DNA of 34,881 nt, taken from assembly GCA_021372245.1 (NCBI GenBank), contig JAJFUV010000347.1, positions 1-34,881 on the forward strand, in the 5' to 3' direction. Below, piece after piece: positions 16,685 through 25,569 of this stretch. Position numbers and translations under genes: made by a program. Source of the stretch: Terriglobales bacterium. Its GTDB lineage: Bacteria > Acidobacteriota > Terriglobia > Bryobacterales > Bryobacteraceae. Numbering within the stretch: the first letter of the stretch is position 1; each line of letters opens with the position of its first letter. The notes under the pieces are model-generated. The model was given only the letters and a program-made list of their open reading frames with translations. It did no database searches and was not told the origin of the DNA.

Positions 16685-18958
16685 ATGGTGATCCGCAGAG
16701 AAGACGTTCTGGAGTATCACGCAACTCCCACTCCCGGCAAGGTCTCCACAGTTCCAACCAAGCCCTGCCGCACACAGCGGGATTTAAGCCTGGCTTATAC
16801 TCCCGGCGTCGCAGTGCCTTGTCTCGAGATCCAGCGGGATCCGAGCCTGGCTTACAAGTACACGTCGAAAGGCAACCTGGTTGCGGTGGTGAGTAACGGC
16901 ACCGCCGTGCTTGGCCTTGGCAACATCGGCGCCCTGGCCGGAAAGCCGGTCATGGAGGGCAAGGGCGTTCTGTTCAAACGCTTCGCCGACATTGACGTTT
17001 TCGATATCGAACTGGCCACGGAGGATCCGGACGAAGTCGTGAAGGTGTGCCAGTTGCTCGAGCCGACCTTCGGCGGGATCAACCTGGAGGACATCAAGGC
17101 GCCCGAGTGCTTTTACATCGAGGAGCAGTTGCGCAAGACCATGCGCATCCCCTTCATCCACGACGACCAGCACGGCACGGCCATCATCACCGGGGCCGCG
17201 CTCATCAACGGCCTTGAATTGGTAAACAAGACCATCGACAAGGCTCGCATCGTCTTTTCCGGCGCCGGGGCCGCCGGCCTGGCCACCGCCTCGCATTACG
17301 TGAAACTGGGCGCCCGCCGGGAGAACATCATCATGTCCGACATCCATGGCGTCGTCTACCGGGGCCGGACCGAGGGGATGAACCCTTACATGGAGCGGTT
17401 CGCCTCCGAGACCAGCGCGCGGACGCTTGCGGAGGCCTTGCGAGGTGCCGACGTGTTCGTCGGCCTTTCAGCCGGCAATGTCGTCACGCCCGAAATGCTG
17501 CGTGGCATGGCGGACAACCCCATCATCTTCGCCATGGCCAATCCGGACCCGGAGATCCCTTACGACCAGGCATTGGAAGCGCGGCCGGACGCCATCGTGG
17601 CCACGGGCCGTTCGGATTTCCCCAACCAGGTGAACAACGTCCTGGGCTTTCCTTTCATTTTCCGGGGCGCGCTTGACGTGCGCGCAACGGCCATCAACGA
17701 CGAGATGAAGCTGGCCGCCACCCATGCTCTGGCCCGCCTGGCCAAGGAAGACGTGCCGGATTCCGTGCGCCGCGCGTACGGCGTCAACCATATGGAATTC
17801 GGCCCGCGCTATATTCTTCCCAAGCCGTTCGATCCGCGCGTCCTGATCAACGAAACCGCCGCCGTCGCAAAGGCGGCCATGGACAGCGGGGTCGCGCAGG
17901 TGCCAGTCGATATTGAAGAGTACAAGGACGCGTTGGACCGGCGCTTGGGCAAAGCGCACGAGATAACGCGCGTCATGATCCACAAGGCCCAGCGCGCGCC
18001 CATGCGCGTGGTCTTCCCCGAAGGCGAACACGAGAAGATCCTGCGGGCCTGCCAGATTCTGCTGGACGAAGGCATCGCAAGGCCCATTCTGCTTGGGGAT
18101 GAAGCGAAGATCCGGCAGCATGCGACGGAACTGCACCTGCACCTGGAAGCCGCGACGATCGTCGACCCAGGCCACTCCCCCTCCCTGCCGCTTTACTGTG
18201 AGGAGTGGTACAAGATTCGACACCGTAAAGGGGTGACACGGAACGAAGCGGAGGAAATGATTCTCAACCATAACGTTTTCGGTTCGATGATGGTCCGCAT
18301 GGGCGACGCCGACGCCCTGATCGGCGGCTTGACCGAGCACTACCCCGACACAATACGGCCGGCGCTCCAGGTACTCAGCGTGCGTCCCGGTCTGCACAAA
18401 GTTGCCGGCCTTTACGTGCTCATCACCGGCAAGGGACAGATGTACTTCCTGGCCGACACCACGGTAAACATTGAACCCACGGTGGAGGATCTGGCCGAGA
18501 TCGCCATCGAGACCGCTGAGGTCGCTCGCCGCTTCGACGTCGAACCGCGCATTGCGATGCTCTCGTTCTCCAATTTCGGCAGCACGCGTCATCCGCTCGC
18601 CGAGAAAATGCAACGGGCCACGGAGTTGGTCCGCCAGCGCCGGCCGGATCTCATGGTCGACGGCGAGATGCAGGCCGATACGGCAGTCACGCCGGAGATT
18701 ATCGAAGAGACCTATCCTTTCTCGCGCCTCAAGGGCGGCGCCAACGTGCTCATCTTCCCGAACCTCGAAGCCGGCAACGTGGCCTACAAGCTGCTCATGC
18801 GCATCGGGGGCGCCGAAGCCATCGGCCCCATCCTGATGGGTCTATCCAAGACCGTACACGTGCTGCAGCGCGGCGCGGAGGTGAACGAGATCGTCAACAT
18901 GGCGGCGATCGCAGTGGTGGACGCGCAGGAAGAGAGACTCAGGCAAGTCCGAGGGTAG
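16685..18958 (+). CDS. maeB: NADP-dependent malic enzyme with phosphotransacetylase-like C-terminal domain
   Basis: A 757-residue fusion. The malic enzyme part (1 to about 420) has YTPGVAVPC (Y38), [22 protein letters not shown] (residues 77-98; K93 is the likely catalytic Lys), HDDQHGTA with metal-binding acids, and the dinucleotide site [13 protein letters not shown]. It decarboxylates malate to pyruvate. The PTA-like part (about 430-757) includes [15 protein letters not shown] and [15 protein letters not shown]. In E. coli MaeB this domain acts in regulation rather than catalysis. Length is normal for the family. The 3' end overlaps the convergent unknown gene by 20 bases. Confidence 0.96.
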   Translation: MVIRREDVLEYHATPTPGKVSTVPTKPCRTQRDLSLAYTPGVAVPCLEIQRDPSLAYKYTSKGNLVAVVSNGTAVLGLGNIGALAGKPVMEGKGVLFKRFADIDVFDIELATEDPDEVVKVCQLLEPTFGGINLEDIKAPECFYIEEQLRKTMRIPFIHDDQHGTAIITGAALINGLELVNKTIDKARIVFSGAGAAGLATASHYVKLGARRENIIMSDIHGVVYRGRTEGMNPYMERFASETSARTLAEALRGADVFVGLSAGNVVTPEMLRGMADNPIIFAMANPDPEIPYDQALEARPDAIVATGRSDFPNQVNNVLGFPFIFRGALDVRATAINDEMKLAATHALARLAKEDVPDSVRRAYGVNHMEFGPRYILPKPFDPRVLINETAAVAKAAMDSGVAQVPVDIEEYKDALDRRLGKAHEITRVMIHKAQRAPMRVVFPEGEHEKILRACQILLDEGIARPILLGDEAKIRQHATELHLHLEAATIVDPGHSPSLPLYCEEWYKIRHRKGVTRNEAEEMILNHNVFGSMMVRMGDADALIGGLTEHYPDTIRPALQVLSVRPGLHKVAGLYVLITGKGQMYFLADTTVNIEPTVEDLAEIAIETAEVARRFDVEPRIAMLSFSNFGSTRHPLAEKMQRATELVRQRRPDLMVDGEMQADTAVTPEIIEETYPFSRLKGGANVLIFPNLEAGNVAYKLLMRIGGAEAIGPILMGLSKTVHVLQRGAEVNEIVNMAAIAVVDAQEERLRQVRG

Positions 18959-19352
18959 CCAGAATCGCGGCAGCGTCGGCGGTGCGCACGATCACATGGT
19001 CGCGCATGTCCGCCGGGGCGAGTCTTTCGTCGAAGGCTTGGAACAACGCCATTTTGGCGACGGCGTAGTGCTCGTTGTCCGCCAGTTTGCGGCCCCAGGA
19101 GGCCTCAGTAGGTTCGAGCGATGGCATGGGGAGGATTACCGAGACGTGCAGGCCGGTTCCGGGGCCAGCCGATACTTCGAAGACGAATTCGATGGCATCG
19201 GCGCCCTGGTAACGGATCTCGCGGCGCCCGAGGAAGAAGTATTCGTAGACGTAGCCGCTCTGGGCCGCATATCTCTTCACTCGCCGCAGGGTCAGGCCGC
19301 CGTGAAGCGGGACTCCCTTCCTGTCCCGCCACCTCACCAGCCAGCCGAACAT
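18939..19352 (-). CDS. Hypothetical protein, 137 residues
   Basis: Starts at ATG 19350-19352. An open frame continues further upstream, but that part lies antisense to the next gene and lacks a good start. The protein opens with a basic N-terminus (MFGWLVRWRDRKG) and then a beta-rich body with EYFFLGRREIRYQGADAIEF and GTGLHVSVILP. The C-terminus holds an AMRDH/ADMRDHV-like helix. No signal peptide, membrane helix or known motif is seen. No family recognised. The arrangement is convergent with maeB and divergent from the Asp-box protein gene. Confidence 0.6.
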   Translation of the reverse strand: MFGWLVRWRDRKGVPLHGGLTLRRVKRYAAQSGYVYEYFFLGRREIRYQGADAIEFVFEVSAGPGTGLHVSVILPMPSLEPTEASWGRKLADNEHYAVAKMALFQAFDERLAPADMRDHVIVRTADAAAILATLGLA

Positions 19353-19410
19353 ACGCTCATCATAGCAACGGCGCCTGGAGGGACGCGTTACAATCACAGC
19401 ACGGAACGCC

Positions 19411-20262
19411 ATGAGGGTCGCTGGAGCATTGCTCGCGTGCTCGCTCGGCGCCGCCATGCTCGCGGCCCAGGAACAGCCCGCGGCGCCGGTGATCGAGAAC
19501 AAGGGGCAGCCGATGCGCCTCGAATTTGGCTGTGCCGAGGAAGACATCGCGCACTTTGGCCTGACCTGCGACGCCGGCGACCCGTGCCATGTTTTCCTGG
19601 AGCTGTCGTCCGTCGAGAAGGCGGGCAGTCGCATTTTACTGACGGGGAACTTCCACACGTCGTCAACCACGCTGGCATCGCTGCTGCTGGTCTCCGAGGA
19701 CGGCGGCCGGAGCTGGCGGGAACCTTACGAACGCGTGCGCGGCGCAGCGCTCGACCTGATTCAATTCCTTGATCTCGAATACGGCTGGGTCAGCGGGTAC
19801 ACCTTGAGCCCGCAGCCGCGCGATCCGTTCCTGCTAATGACCGGTGACGGGGGAAAGAGCTGGCGGAAGCTGCCGATCTCTAACGAAGCCAAGGTGGGAG
19901 CGGTAGCGCAGTTCTGGTTCACTTCGCGCTCGAGTGGCATGCTGCTGGTGGACCGCACGCAAGTGAGTGAAAACGGCATGCGCTACGAGTTGTACGAGAC
20001 CATGACCGGAGGGGGCAACTGGACCCTGCGGCACGCCAGCGCGAAGCCTATTCTGGACCCGAAGGCGTTTCCCGAGTCACGCGAGACCGGATGGCGTGTC
20101 CGCGCCGACACGGCGTCGCGCAGCTATCAACTGGAGCACCGTGAGGGAGAGCGTTGGACAAGCGTGGCGAGTTTCCTCATCGCCGCGGGAGAGTGCCGCA
20201 TGAAAGAGCAGCCATCGCCTGAACCAGCGCCGCCGGGCGCAAGCGCGGAGAATCCCCGATAG
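19411..20262 (+). CDS. Secreted Asp-box (BNR/YCF48-like) protein
   Basis: A 283-residue protein with a clear signal peptide (MRVAGALLACSLGAAMLAAQ, cleavage after about residue 20). Two Asp-box-like turns are visible, SEDGGRSW (95-102) and TGDGGKSW (144-151), plus a weaker MTGGGNW further on. These are the hallmarks of beta-propeller proteins of the BNR/YCF48 kind, but only a few are present, so a full propeller is uncertain. Cysteines at C41, C53 and C59 suggest disulfides in the exported protein. The C-terminus is Pro-rich. The role is unknown; sialidase activity is not supported by the visible motifs. It is followed closely by the SMR pair. Confidence 0.65.
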   Translation: MRVAGALLACSLGAAMLAAQEQPAAPVIENKGQPMRLEFGCAEEDIAHFGLTCDAGDPCHVFLELSSVEKAGSRILLTGNFHTSSTTLASLLLVSEDGGRSWREPYERVRGAALDLIQFLDLEYGWVSGYTLSPQPRDPFLLMTGDGGKSWRKLPISNEAKVGAVAQFWFTSRSSGMLLVDRTQVSENGMRYELYETMTGGGNWTLRHASAKPILDPKAFPESRETGWRVRADTASRSYQLEHREGERWTSVASFLIAAGECRMKEQPSPEPAPPGASAENPR

Positions 20263-20298
20263 CCGATCAGGTAAGATAGTGATTCGCTCCGGCATCCC

Positions 20299-20700
20299 TT
20301 GAACACGACACACGCACAATCCTCCGCGGCCGAGAGTCGCATTAGCGACCGCCGCGCATTGTTACTCGTCTTTTGCTGCACCCTGCTGGGCGCCGGCGCG
20401 CAGGTGTTGATTAAGATCGGCGCCAACGCGCTTCCCAACCCGAGCGTAAGGCAGATGGTCACCAGCCCGTGGCTGCTCGCCGGTTACAGCCTCTACGGGA
20501 TGAGCACTGTGCTGCTGGTGCTCGCGTTGAAGCACGGCCAGCTCTCGCTACTCTATCCGGTGATTTCGCTTACCTACGTGTGGGTCACGATCCTGTCGGT
20601 GACGGTGTTCCACGAAGCGATGAGTGTCTATAAGCTGGGCGGCATCATGCTGATCGTTGTGGGCGTGGGCGTGTTGGGACTCAACGGGAGAAAGTCGTGA
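20299..20700 (+). CDS. SMR/EamA-like four-helix transporter subunit A
   Basis: A 133-residue membrane protein with four hydrophobic segments (about 20-40, 55-75, 85-105 and 110-130), including LSLLYPVISLTYVWVTILSV, like ArnE/ArnF and EamA half-transporters. It starts at TTG 20299; no ATG lies near, and the ribosome binding site is poor. It overlaps the next gene by 4 bases (GTGA). It is about as long as SMR family members, with a hydrophilic extension of about 18 residues. Two distinct small subunits in one operon suggest a heterodimer, as in ArnE-ArnF, possibly moving an undecaprenyl-linked sugar or another lipid-linked substrate. Confidence 0.75.
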   Translation: MNTTHAQSSAAESRISDRRALLLVFCCTLLGAGAQVLIKIGANALPNPSVRQMVTSPWLLAGYSLYGMSTVLLVLALKHGQLSLLYPVISLTYVWVTILSVTVFHEAMSVYKLGGIMLIVVGVGVLGLNGRKS

Positions 20701-21050
20701 AGACACCCTTGTCGAGCATGCTGCTCATGCTGGTGGCGTCGCTGTTCGGCTCATTCGGAGCGGCGTGCCTCAAGTCCGGCGCCGAGCGGCTGCAGTTCAA
20801 CCTCGTCGCACTCATCAAGAATTACTACCTGGCGGCGGGTGTGGGGCTCTACGTCCTGTCCAGCTATTTCTTCGTCCTCGGCCTGCGCCATGGCGAACTG
20901 AGCGTACTCTATCCTATGGTCTCGCTCGGCTATATCTGGACCCTCTTCCTGAGCCGGATTTTCTTCGGCGAGACCTTCACCAAGACGAAGATCCTGGGCC
21001 TCGCGTTCGTGCTGTTCGGCATCATACTGCTGGGCGCCGGCAACCGGTAA
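20697..21050 (+). CDS. SMR/EamA-like four-helix transporter subunit B
   Basis: A 117-residue protein with four predicted membrane helices. It starts at GTG 20697 within the stop codon of subunit A (GTGA overlap), so translation is probably coupled. Segments ELSVLYPMVSLGYIWTLFLS and KTKILGLAFVLFGIILLGAG match the same positions in subunit A (LSLLYPVISLTYVW; KLGGIMLIVVGVGVLG), so the pair arose by duplication and divergence. A GC-rich hairpin at its stop codon may end the operon. Confidence 0.75.
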   Translation: MKTPLSSMLLMLVASLFGSFGAACLKSGAERLQFNLVALIKNYYLAAGVGLYVLSSYFFVLGLRHGELSVLYPMVSLGYIWTLFLSRIFFGETFTKTKILGLAFVLFGIILLGAGNR

Positions 21051-21065
21051 GCGCGTCCCGCGCTT
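21049..21065 (+). terminator. GC-rich hairpin at end of SMR pair
   Basis: AAGCGCG, a three-base loop (TCC) and CGCGCTT form a seven-base-pair perfect stem starting in the stop codon of subunit B. No U-tract follows, so it may be a barrier or a Rho-assisted end rather than a classic intrinsic terminator. Confidence 0.4.
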
Positions 21066-21086
21066 GTGGCCGATGATGATTGTCTC

Positions 21087-21115
21087 TTGACTAAACGGCC
21101 TACCCGGGGTGTAAT
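21087..21115 (+). promoter_or_regulatory. Sigma-70 promoter of NmrA-like gene
   Basis: TTGACT (21087-21092), exactly 17 bases, then TGTAAT (21110-21115): each box is 5 of 6 to the consensus. It is the best promoter in the window, and predicts a leader of about 107-110 nt before ATG 21231. Confidence 0.75.
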
Positions 21116-21177
21116 CGAAACATAGCCGACGCGGTCCGTTGCGGCCATCGAGCGGCGTTTCATCTGGGCGGTGAAGT

Positions 21178-21195
21178 CCGGCCTGAGGGGGCCGG
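21178..21195 (+). other. Perfect GC hairpin in NmrA-gene leader
   Basis: CCGGCC, a six-base loop (TGAGGG) and GGCCGG form a perfect six-base-pair GC stem in the predicted 5' untranslated region. It lies 35 bases before the ATG and about 25 bases before the Shine-Dalgarno (AGGAGG, 21221-21226). It may affect leader stability or translation. Confidence 0.4.
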
Positions 21196-21230
21196 TTCCA
21201 CGGTATCGTTCGTATGTCAGAGGAGGATGC

Positions 21231-22199
21231 ATGTCTGCAAAAAGAATCATCGCAGTGGTTGGCGCGACGGGTGCGCAGGGAGGCGGTCTGGCCCGCGCGA
21301 TCCTGAGGGACGGGGGTGGCGGCTTCGCAGTGCGCGCCTTAACCAGGGACGTGGATTCGGACAGAGCTCGCGAACTCGCTGACCTGGGGGCCGAAGTCGT
21401 CGAGGCAAACCTCGACGATGTGGACAGCGTGAAGCACGCGTTTCACGGAGCCTACGGAGCTTACTGCGTCACTTTCTTTTGGACGCACTTCTCCCCGGAG
21501 CGCGAGTTGGCGCAAGCGGCGGCCATGGCTTACGCCGCACGCCACGAGGGCGTCCGGCACGTCATCTGGAGCACGCTCGAAGACACGCGCAAGTGGGTGC
21601 CGCTCAATGACAATCGCATGCCCACGCTCATGGGCAAGTACAAGGTCCCCCACTTCGACGCCAAGGGTGAAGCGAATCGGATCTTCAGCGGCCTGGGCCT
21701 GCCGGTGACGTTCCTGCTAACGAGCTTCTACTGGGACAACTTCATCCACTTCGGCATGGGACCGAAGCGCTCGACCGATGGCGCGCTCGCGCTCACGTTG
21801 CCCATGGGGGACAGGAAGTTGCCCGGCATCGCCTCCGAGGACATAGGCAAATGCGCCCACGGGGTCTTCAAGCGCGGCAGCGAGTTCATCGGCAAGACCA
21901 TCGGCATCGCTTCCGAACACCTGACCGGCGCAGAGATGGCGGCCTGCCTCACGCGCGGCCTTGGCGAAACCGTGAAGTACAACGCGATCAAGCCGGAAGA
22001 ATATCGGGCCTTGGGTTTCCCCGGCGCCGAGGATCTGGGCAACATGTTCCAGTTCAAGCACGACTTTGAAAAGGATTTTTGCGGAGCACGCAGCACGGAG
22101 CTTGCTCGAGAGTTGAACCCCACCATCGAAAGTTTCGACGCCTGGGTTGCCCGCAACCGGAACCTTATCCCGATCGAACGGCCCGCCGCGGCGGCTTGA
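21231..22199 (+). CDS. NmrA-like NAD(P)-binding oxidoreductase
   Basis: A 322-residue Rossmann protein of the atypical short-chain dehydrogenase group (NmrA/HSCARG-like). The N-terminal RIIAVVGATGAQGGGLARAI has GxxGxxG-type glycines (G11, G14, G17). The segment YGAYCVTFFWTHFSPERELA and the stretch IASEDIGKCAHGVFKRGSEF are typical of NmrA family sensors, which bind NADP and often act as redox sensors rather than enzymes. The start is ATG 21231, after AGGAGG with short 4-base spacing; an open frame further upstream is part of the leader. No partner regulator is adjacent. Confidence 0.82.
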   Translation: MSAKRIIAVVGATGAQGGGLARAILRDGGGGFAVRALTRDVDSDRARELADLGAEVVEANLDDVDSVKHAFHGAYGAYCVTFFWTHFSPERELAQAAAMAYAARHEGVRHVIWSTLEDTRKWVPLNDNRMPTLMGKYKVPHFDAKGEANRIFSGLGLPVTFLLTSFYWDNFIHFGMGPKRSTDGALALTLPMGDRKLPGIASEDIGKCAHGVFKRGSEFIGKTIGIASEHLTGAEMAACLTRGLGETVKYNAIKPEEYRALGFPGAEDLGNMFQFKHDFEKDFCGARSTELARELNPTIESFDAWVARNRNLIPIERPAAAA

Positions 22200-22212
22200 A
22201 CGGCTGCCCCGC

Positions 22213-23475
22213 TCACGCTACTTCGGCGGCGCCCTGAATCACATCCTTGATGCTGGCAATGCCCACGCCGGGGCCGACGGGCACGGACATCTTTCCGTCC
22301 CTGACGGTGAGGGGCGGATCAAACCACGCACCGTACTTCTCAGTGCCGAGCTTGTATTCCTGGTAGCGGCCCGGGTCGCGCACCACGGAAGCGAAGTGCA
22401 GCATATAAACGAAACCGAAACCACCCGAGATGTGTACGGTAGTGGGCATGCCGGCCGCGTCCGCCATGCGCGCCACCCGCATGGAACGAATCATGCCGCC
22501 GTAATAGTGCAGGTCCGGCTGGACGATATCCACACCGCGGTTCGCGATCATCCACATGAACCGCCAGTCGCTGTACTCCTGTTCGCCGCCGGCCACCGGA
22601 ATAGTCAAAGCGTCGGCCACCGCTTTGGTCTGCTCCAGGTGGTCGAACTGGCAGGGTTCCTCGAAGTACACGGCCTTGATGTCCTCAAGCATCCGGCCCA
22701 CTTCGATGGCCTTGGGAACATCGTAGGAGCTGTTGGAGTCCGCGTGGATGTCCATGGCATCGCCGAAGGTCTTTCGCACCAGTGGGATCAGGGTCCCGGT
22801 GCGGCCCGGCATGGCGTCGGCATTGCGGCTCATGCGCCCGCCGACGCGGAACTTGAGGGCTTTCGCGCCGGATTCGGCCACCAGCTTCTTCAGGTGCTCG
22901 ATCTCCTGCTCCGGCGTCGTGTCGCGGCGTCCGCTGGCCACGTAAAACGGGATTTCCGTACGCTGCACGGGACCGAAGAGCGCGCCCATCGGTTTGCGCA
23001 GGATGCGGCCCAGCATGTCCAGAATGGCGAATTCCACCCACGCCTGCGGACTCCACAAAGCCAGCCCGTATAGCTTGTAGTTGTCGTGCCAGCGGTAGAG
23101 TTCCCAGAGCAGATTCTCCAGGTCCCGGGCGTCCTTGCCGATGAAGAACGGAATCACAAGTTGCTTGAGAATCGACGTGAGGTATTCGGGGCGCGGAGGG
23201 TTCGGCAGCGAGATTCCCTCGGCGCCGTCCTTCGAGCGCACATGGACGAAATACTCCTTGTCCTTCTTGAGAAGCCGTATGGATTGGATCACAACCGGCG
23301 CCGTGAGCCCGTCCAGCCTCAGGACCGGCGTGGACGCAATCCGGCCCAGTTCCTCCATGCGGAGGGCCGGCGCTCGCGATTCACCGGCCTTTCGCTCCCG
23401 CCCGCATGCCGCACTCAATGCGGCTGTACCTCCCGTGGCCGACGCGCCCAGGAACTGCCTACGGTCGATTCCCAT
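22213..23475 (-). CDS. Tat-exported enolase-superfamily (mandelate racemase-like) enzyme
   Basis: A 420-residue protein. It starts at ATG 23473-23475 behind a full-length Shine-Dalgarno. The N-terminus has the twin-arginine motif DRRQFLGASA (R5, R6) and a hydrophobic stretch to C24, so it is exported folded and perhaps lipid-anchored. Enolase-superfamily residues are visible: KFR (K208-R210), metal ligands D246 (ADSN), E272 or E273 (FEEP) and E298 (GGE), and the D321/H348 dyad (IVQPDLHYYGG, VHISGG). These fit the mandelate racemase subgroup, which abstracts the alpha proton of carboxylates. Such enzymes include sugar acid dehydratases. KxR instead of KxK is a variant. The substrate is unknown. 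It follows the MscS-like gene by 61 bases on the same strand. Confidence 0.85.
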   Translation of the reverse strand: MGIDRRQFLGASATGGTAALSAACGRERKAGESRAPALRMEELGRIASTPVLRLDGLTAPVVIQSIRLLKKDKEYFVHVRSKDGAEGISLPNPPRPEYLTSILKQLVIPFFIGKDARDLENLLWELYRWHDNYKLYGLALWSPQAWVEFAILDMLGRILRKPMGALFGPVQRTEIPFYVASGRRDTTPEQEIEHLKKLVAESGAKALKFRVGGRMSRNADAMPGRTGTLIPLVRKTFGDAMDIHADSNSSYDVPKAIEVGRMLEDIKAVYFEEPCQFDHLEQTKAVADALTIPVAGGEQEYSDWRFMWMIANRGVDIVQPDLHYYGGMIRSMRVARMADAAGMPTTVHISGGFGFVYMLHFASVVRDPGRYQEYKLGTEKYGAWFDPPLTVRDGKMSVPVGPGVGIASIKDVIQGAAEVA

Positions 23476-23477
23476 AT

Positions 23478-23488
23478 GGATCACCTCC
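23478..23488 (-). promoter_or_regulatory. Full-length Shine-Dalgarno before enolase-superfamily gene
   Basis: GGAGGTGATCC on the minus strand pairs over 11 bases with the 16S 3' tail. The GGAGG core ends 8 bases before ATG 23475. It fixes the start and predicts very high translation. Confidence 0.75.
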
Positions 23489-23536
23489 CGCCAACCGCCA
23501 TCCAGTCTACACCGGCAGTCGAACGCGCGGTAGCCC

Positions 23537-24238
23537 TTACAGGTGGCTCCACAGGGAGCGTTCGCCGGATTCGCGCGCTTCGCGCCTTTCCTCCAGGTAC
23601 CTTCGCACGCTTCCGGCCGCGCCCAAGGCAATGGCCAGCACTGCGCAGAGCACTGCGCCGCCGAACACGATGACGAACGCCGTCAGAAACACGGTCCGGG
23701 CGAAGTTCATCTGGTCAGCCACCACCACGACCGCCACGAACATGATGACGGTGCGCACCAGGGCCGCCAGCCGGCGTGGATGAGGCAAGCCCTCGTTCAC
23801 GCTCCACACCAGCATGCTGCGTCCCAGAAACTGGCTCAACCACGCCCCGGCCAGCAGAATCGCGCCGGACGCCAACAGCTTCGGCAGCAGGTAGACGAAG
23901 CCTTGCGCAACCTGCATGGTGAGGTCGGTGTTGAACACGCTGAGACCCATGAGCGCTCCGCAAAGCAGGATACCCCAATAGCTGCTCTCCGCCACAATGC
24001 GCGTGGCGCGCAAGCGGCCCGAGCGGTCGATCATCAGCGCAAGCCCGCTTTGGCGCAGGAACTTGTCGATGGTGAGACCTTTGAAGATTCGGTAGACGAC
24101 CCACCTTGAAGCAGACGCCAGCATCCATGCGCCCAGCAATATGATCGCTGCCGCCAGGAGAGGCGGAAGGTAGGTGGTTACTTGGGATTGCAGGCGCGCC
24201 AAGGCGTCTTCGAGCACTCTACTGAAAGTTTCAGTCAT
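23537..24238 (-). CDS. MscS-type TM-helix membrane protein lacking the channel domain
   Basis: A 233-residue protein with about five hydrophobic segments (LPPLLAAAIILLGAWMLASA, then around 85-105, 115-140, 160-180 and 185-210). The pattern is the conserved TM_helix repeat (PF05552) seen in MscS-like proteins, but the MscS beta domain and pore helix TM3 are absent. The C-terminus is short and charged. It overlaps the glycosyltransferase gene by 4 bases (ATGA), so it belongs to the osmolyte operon. It may sense membrane tension or release solute, but that is inference. It is most likely a membrane-tension-related accessory protein. Confidence 0.75.
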   Translation of the reverse strand: MTETFSRVLEDALARLQSQVTTYLPPLLAAAIILLGAWMLASASRWVVYRIFKGLTIDKFLRQSGLALMIDRSGRLRATRIVAESSYWGILLCGALMGLSVFNTDLTMQVAQGFVYLLPKLLASGAILLAGAWLSQFLGRSMLVWSVNEGLPHPRRLAALVRTVIMFVAVVVVADQMNFARTVFLTAFVIVFGGAVLCAVLAIALGAAGSVRRYLEERREARESGERSLWSHL

Positions 24239-25554
24239 GATGTGACAACCTCACGTTCCGGGCGAACCGGAGGTGCGCCCCCGGCTTTCCCATTCCATTG
24301 AGCGCGCAGATAGGGCTTCTGCTTCTCGAAGGCGAGGCAAAGATCCTCGATCTGGGTCTCAACCTCGGCCGGCCCCATTTGCTGCGTCTCGATCACAAAG
24401 CTCGCCACCCGTGCCAAATACAGGGGCGTCAGCGATCTCAGCAGGTGCCCCCGCGAGATCGACTGCCGGCGGTAAGCGCAGGCAAACTCGTACACCACAC
24501 GCGTCCAGAGGTCGTTGTCCATGTGCAGCGGCTGCCCATGCCCGCATCCGCGGCCCAGGGCGCGCACAGTTGACAAAGTGTCCGTCGAGAGCACCAGCGC
24601 CCAGATTTCGGGGAGTTCCTCGCAGCCGCGTTGGAACGCTTTCACCATTCGCTGTACGTCCACCGAAATGGGGTCGAGGCCCACGTCGAAGCGGAAGCCG
24701 AACACCTCGACCGGCCGGGCGCCCTCCCGGTCCCACCACACCGGCTCGTATTCCTGCATGAGGGCAAAAACGCTTCCCACAACCTGATGGAGCATGGCGC
24801 TCAGGTCCGAGCTGGGATCCTTTGCATCGTGCAGCTTGGCGCCCAGGAAGCTCTGGCAGACGCGAAAACCTTCGGCGATCGCGACGGTCGTCATCCAGAT
24901 GTCGATGCCATAGCGGGCCACATCCGTATCCCAAACATCACGCTCCAGATAGCGTGAAACCAAGTGCGCCGAGATCCCGAACTCTCCACCGATCGGCTGG
25001 CGCACGCTCAGCCCGTAAAGCGATCTGGTAAGAGGGTAGACGATGCTGTTGGTGATGGTGCCGTCGTACTTGTGCCGCTGGTAGTAGGGCGCCACGAAGT
25101 CGTATCCCGCGAAAAGAATCGGCCGCACCAGCAGGTCGATCCACTCCGGCGTGATGGATCGCAGGTCCGAATCCACTACGGCGCAGGCCTTGGCTCCCAG
25201 GGCGGCGGCCAGTTGAAAGACCAAGCGGAACGCGCTTCCTTTCCCGGGCACCCCATGGTATGGAAACGACAAACGGTGCGCGCCGCCCATCGGAGTGTCC
25301 AACAGAAGCAAATGGCTGTCTTCGACGCGCGCCGAGATCACGGCCTCGCGCGTGGCATCGGTCGATCCGCCATCGGAATTCACCACTACGGCCGTAAGTT
25401 GCGGGAAATACTTCGCTAAACCGGCGTAAGCAGCCTGCACCACGTGCGCAATGGTTCGTTCGTTGTTGAAGCTCGGGATACCGATAACGATATCGGCCTG
25501 TTTTATCGCTTGCATCGCGCGACGAGCCTCCTCTGGCAGAACAAGACTGGCCAA
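24235..25554 (-). CDS. Glycosyltransferase, GT78/GT81-like, second enzyme of glycosylglycerate operon
   Basis: A 439-residue GT-A fold enzyme. Visible motifs are IGIPSFNNERT (24-34), PGKG (103-106), a DSD metal motif (128-130), QPIGGEFGISA (186-196) and a His at 242 (LGAKLHD). The order PGKG, DxD, QPxGGE and a later His resembles mannosylglycerate synthase (GT78) and GpgS (GT81). The start is given as TTG 25552-25554 behind AGGAGGT; ATG 25513-25515 is an alternative. It starts 15 bases after the GpgS-like gene. It may add a second sugar (for example mannosylglucosylglycerate) or make a related heteroside; no phosphatase gene is near. Family confident, acceptor unknown. Confidence 0.78.
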   Translation of the reverse strand: MASLVLPEEARRAMQAIKQADIVIGIPSFNNERTIAHVVQAAYAGLAKYFPQLTAVVVNSDGGSTDATREAVISARVEDSHLLLLDTPMGGAHRLSFPYHGVPGKGSAFRLVFQLAAALGAKACAVVDSDLRSITPEWIDLLVRPILFAGYDFVAPYYQRHKYDGTITNSIVYPLTRSLYGLSVRQPIGGEFGISAHLVSRYLERDVWDTDVARYGIDIWMTTVAIAEGFRVCQSFLGAKLHDAKDPSSDLSAMLHQVVGSVFALMQEYEPVWWDREGARPVEVFGFRFDVGLDPISVDVQRMVKAFQRGCEELPEIWALVLSTDTLSTVRALGRGCGHGQPLHMDNDLWTRVVYEFACAYRRQSISRGHLLRSLTPLYLARVASFVIETQQMGPAEVETQIEDLCLAFEKQKPYLRAQWNGKAGGAPPVRPEREVVTS

Positions 25555-25569
25555 TCTACCTCCTCGCTG

